From the NCBI GenBank assembly GCA_005116795.1, contig SWDL01000201.1:1-5176 (forward strand): a stretch of DNA of 5,176 nucleotides. Reading direction: 5' to 3'. The notes beneath the pieces are model-generated. The model did no database searches, was not told where the DNA came from, and was given only the letters and a program-made list of their open reading frames with translations. The DNA comes from Nitrospira sp. Lineage in GTDB: Bacteria; Nitrospirota; Nitrospiria; Nitrospirales; Nitrospiraceae. A program made the translations under genes and the position numbers. The first letter of the stretch is position 1, and the number at the start of each line of letters is the position of its first letter. Positions 4,180 to 5,176 of the stretch are shown here, in pieces.

Positions 4180-5176
4180 GCGGAATCGTCGGTATCTGCT
4201 ATCGGGGGAAGCGACAGGTTGAGGTCAGAGATGTGGAGAATATGGCCACGGCCTTGGCACATCGCGGTCCCCATGGCGCCGGCGTCTGGGCGAATGGATC
4301 GGTAGGCCTCGGTCACAGGAGGCTTGGGACCACCCGTGAATCCTGCAAGGAAACCCTTCCCCTTGTCGATCCCAAAGGCGACCTCGTCATCACGGCCGAT
4401 GTCCGGCTGGATAATCGTTCTGAGTTGATGGCGCTCCTTGGAATCGATGACTTCACCCTCAGCGATGCAGCCCTGCTCCTGCTCGCCTATAAGCAATGGG
4501 GTCAGCGTTGTCCGAGCATGCTCTTGGGAGATTTTGCCTTCGCCATCTGGGACAGTCGGCAGCAGAGGCTCTTCTGCGCCAGGGACTACTTTGGCGTGAA
4601 ACCTTTCTTCTACTATCGCTCTGAGAGAGCGTTCGTCTTTGCCTCTGAAATCAAGGCTCTCCTGCGTGTTGAGGAAGTCCCTCGGCGACTGAATGAGACG
4701 CGAGTGGGCGATTACCTGATCGGAGCTTTGGATGACAAGGCCATGACGTTCTACCGGGACATTTTCAGGCTGCCCGCCGGCCATTGGTTGGTCGTTGCTG
4801 AGAACCATCATGAGGTCCAGTCCTACTGGTCGCCTGACCCAGAACGGGAACTGAGGCTCGGGTCCGATGAGGAGTATGCCGAAGCCTTTCGAGAGGTGTT
4901 TCAGGAGGCGGTGAGTTGTCGAATGCGCGATGTCTCACCGGTGGGTTCCACGCTGAGCGGGGGGCTCGATTCTTCGTCGATCTCATGTATGGCGCGCCAT
5001 CTTCTGCAGTCGGAGGGAAGAGGGGAACTACACACTTTTTCAGTGCTCTTTGATGAAGTTCCAGAGAGCGATGAGCGTCAGTATGTCAACAGCGTATTAC
5101 AACAGGACGGCTTCAAAGCCCATGTCGTCCGTGGTGATACCATCGGCCCTCTCCCTGAATTAGATAGGTTCCTGTG
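4176..5176 (+). CDS. Asparagine-synthetase-like lasso peptide macrolactam synthetase (C protein), cut by window end
   Basis: The frame is open from the GTG at 4176 to the last base (333 full codons), so the 3' part is missing; the family is usually around 600 residues. The N-terminal half is a class II glutamine-amidotransferase-like domain (VSGIVGICY at 1-9, AHRGPHGAG around 28-36, DVRLDNR), and the second half begins an ATP-pyrophosphatase domain with the PP-loop SGGLDSSS at 261-268. Residue 2 is Ser where glutamine-hydrolysing enzymes have Cys, so ammonia release from glutamine is not expected. That fits lasso cyclases, which activate an Asp/Glu side chain of the core peptide with ATP and close the macrolactam ring on its N-terminus. 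The start overlaps the B2 stop in GTGA (4176-4179), with AAGGGAGA at 4163-4170 as ribosome site. Alternative: an unrelated asparagine synthase-like amide ligase, less likely given B1 and B2. Confidence 0.9.
   Translation, partial: MSGIVGICYRGKRQVEVRDVENMATALAHRGPHGAGVWANGSVGLGHRRLGTTRESCKETLPLVDPKGDLVITADVRLDNRSELMALLGIDDFTLSDAALLLLAYKQWGQRCPSMLLGDFAFAIWDSRQQRLFCARDYFGVKPFFYYRSERAFVFASEIKALLRVEEVPRRLNETRVGDYLIGALDDKAMTFYRDIFRLPAGHWLVVAENHHEVQSYWSPDPERELRLGSDEEYAEAFREVFQEAVSCRMRDVSPVGSTLSGGLDSSSISCMARHLLQSEGRGELHTFSVLFDEVPESDERQYVNSVLQQDGFKAHVVRGDTIGPLPELDRFL

Noticed and set aside
4140..4811. Reverse-strand frame of 223 codons opposite the cyclase gene
   Set aside because: Shadow of the asparagine-synthetase-like gene, whose + strand frame is continuous and carries family motifs.

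Overview
The window looks like a chromosomal segment of a GC-rich, Gram-negative environmental bacterium that carries the PEP-CTERM/exosortase surface-protein system. A Nitrospira-like (Nitrospirota) genome is my best guess. The guess rests on the mix of a Uma2-family nuclease, a PEP-CTERM protein, abundant short GC-rich palindromic repeats and a PqqD/lasso-type operon. It is an inference from gene content, not an identification. All six genes read on the + strand.

Left part (1-2318): a complete Uma2-family (DUF820) PD-(D/E)XK-like protein is followed by a gap carrying a striking array of GCGTC pentamers spaced 8-9 bp apart. The array resumes inside the first codons of the next gene, an M4 metallopeptidase of the protealysin type. 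Downstream, after a 170-bp gap filled with TCAGC heptamer repeats and a pair of facing 26-bp palindromes, lies a 100-aa protein that I recognise as an emfourin-type inhibitor of protealysin-like peptidases. Peptidase and inhibitor form a known enzyme/inhibitor pair, here split by a repeat element.

Middle part (2319-3318): a gap of about 400 bp holds dispersed-repeat-like sequence, several palindromes and a good sigma-54 (RpoN) promoter match. It leads into a secreted PEP-CTERM protein with signal peptide, Trp-rich mature domain and C-terminal PEP sorting signal. By eye, base composition falls from roughly 65% GC in the peptidase gene to about 50% in parts of this gene.

Right part (3319-5176): three tightly overlapping genes encode a PqqD-like RRE protein (lasso B1), a transglutaminase-like leader peptidase (lasso B2) and an asparagine-synthetase-like macrolactam synthetase (lasso C, cut by the window end). 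This is the biosynthetic core of a lasso peptide (RiPP) cluster. The cyclase has Ser where glutamine-dependent asparagine synthetases have the catalytic Cys, as expected for a lasso cyclase. No convincing precursor peptide gene (A) was found between the PEP-CTERM gene and B1, so it should lie beyond the right edge or elsewhere. The lasso operon is the most interesting system here, followed by the split peptidase/inhibitor pair and the RpoN-type promoter of the PEP-CTERM gene.
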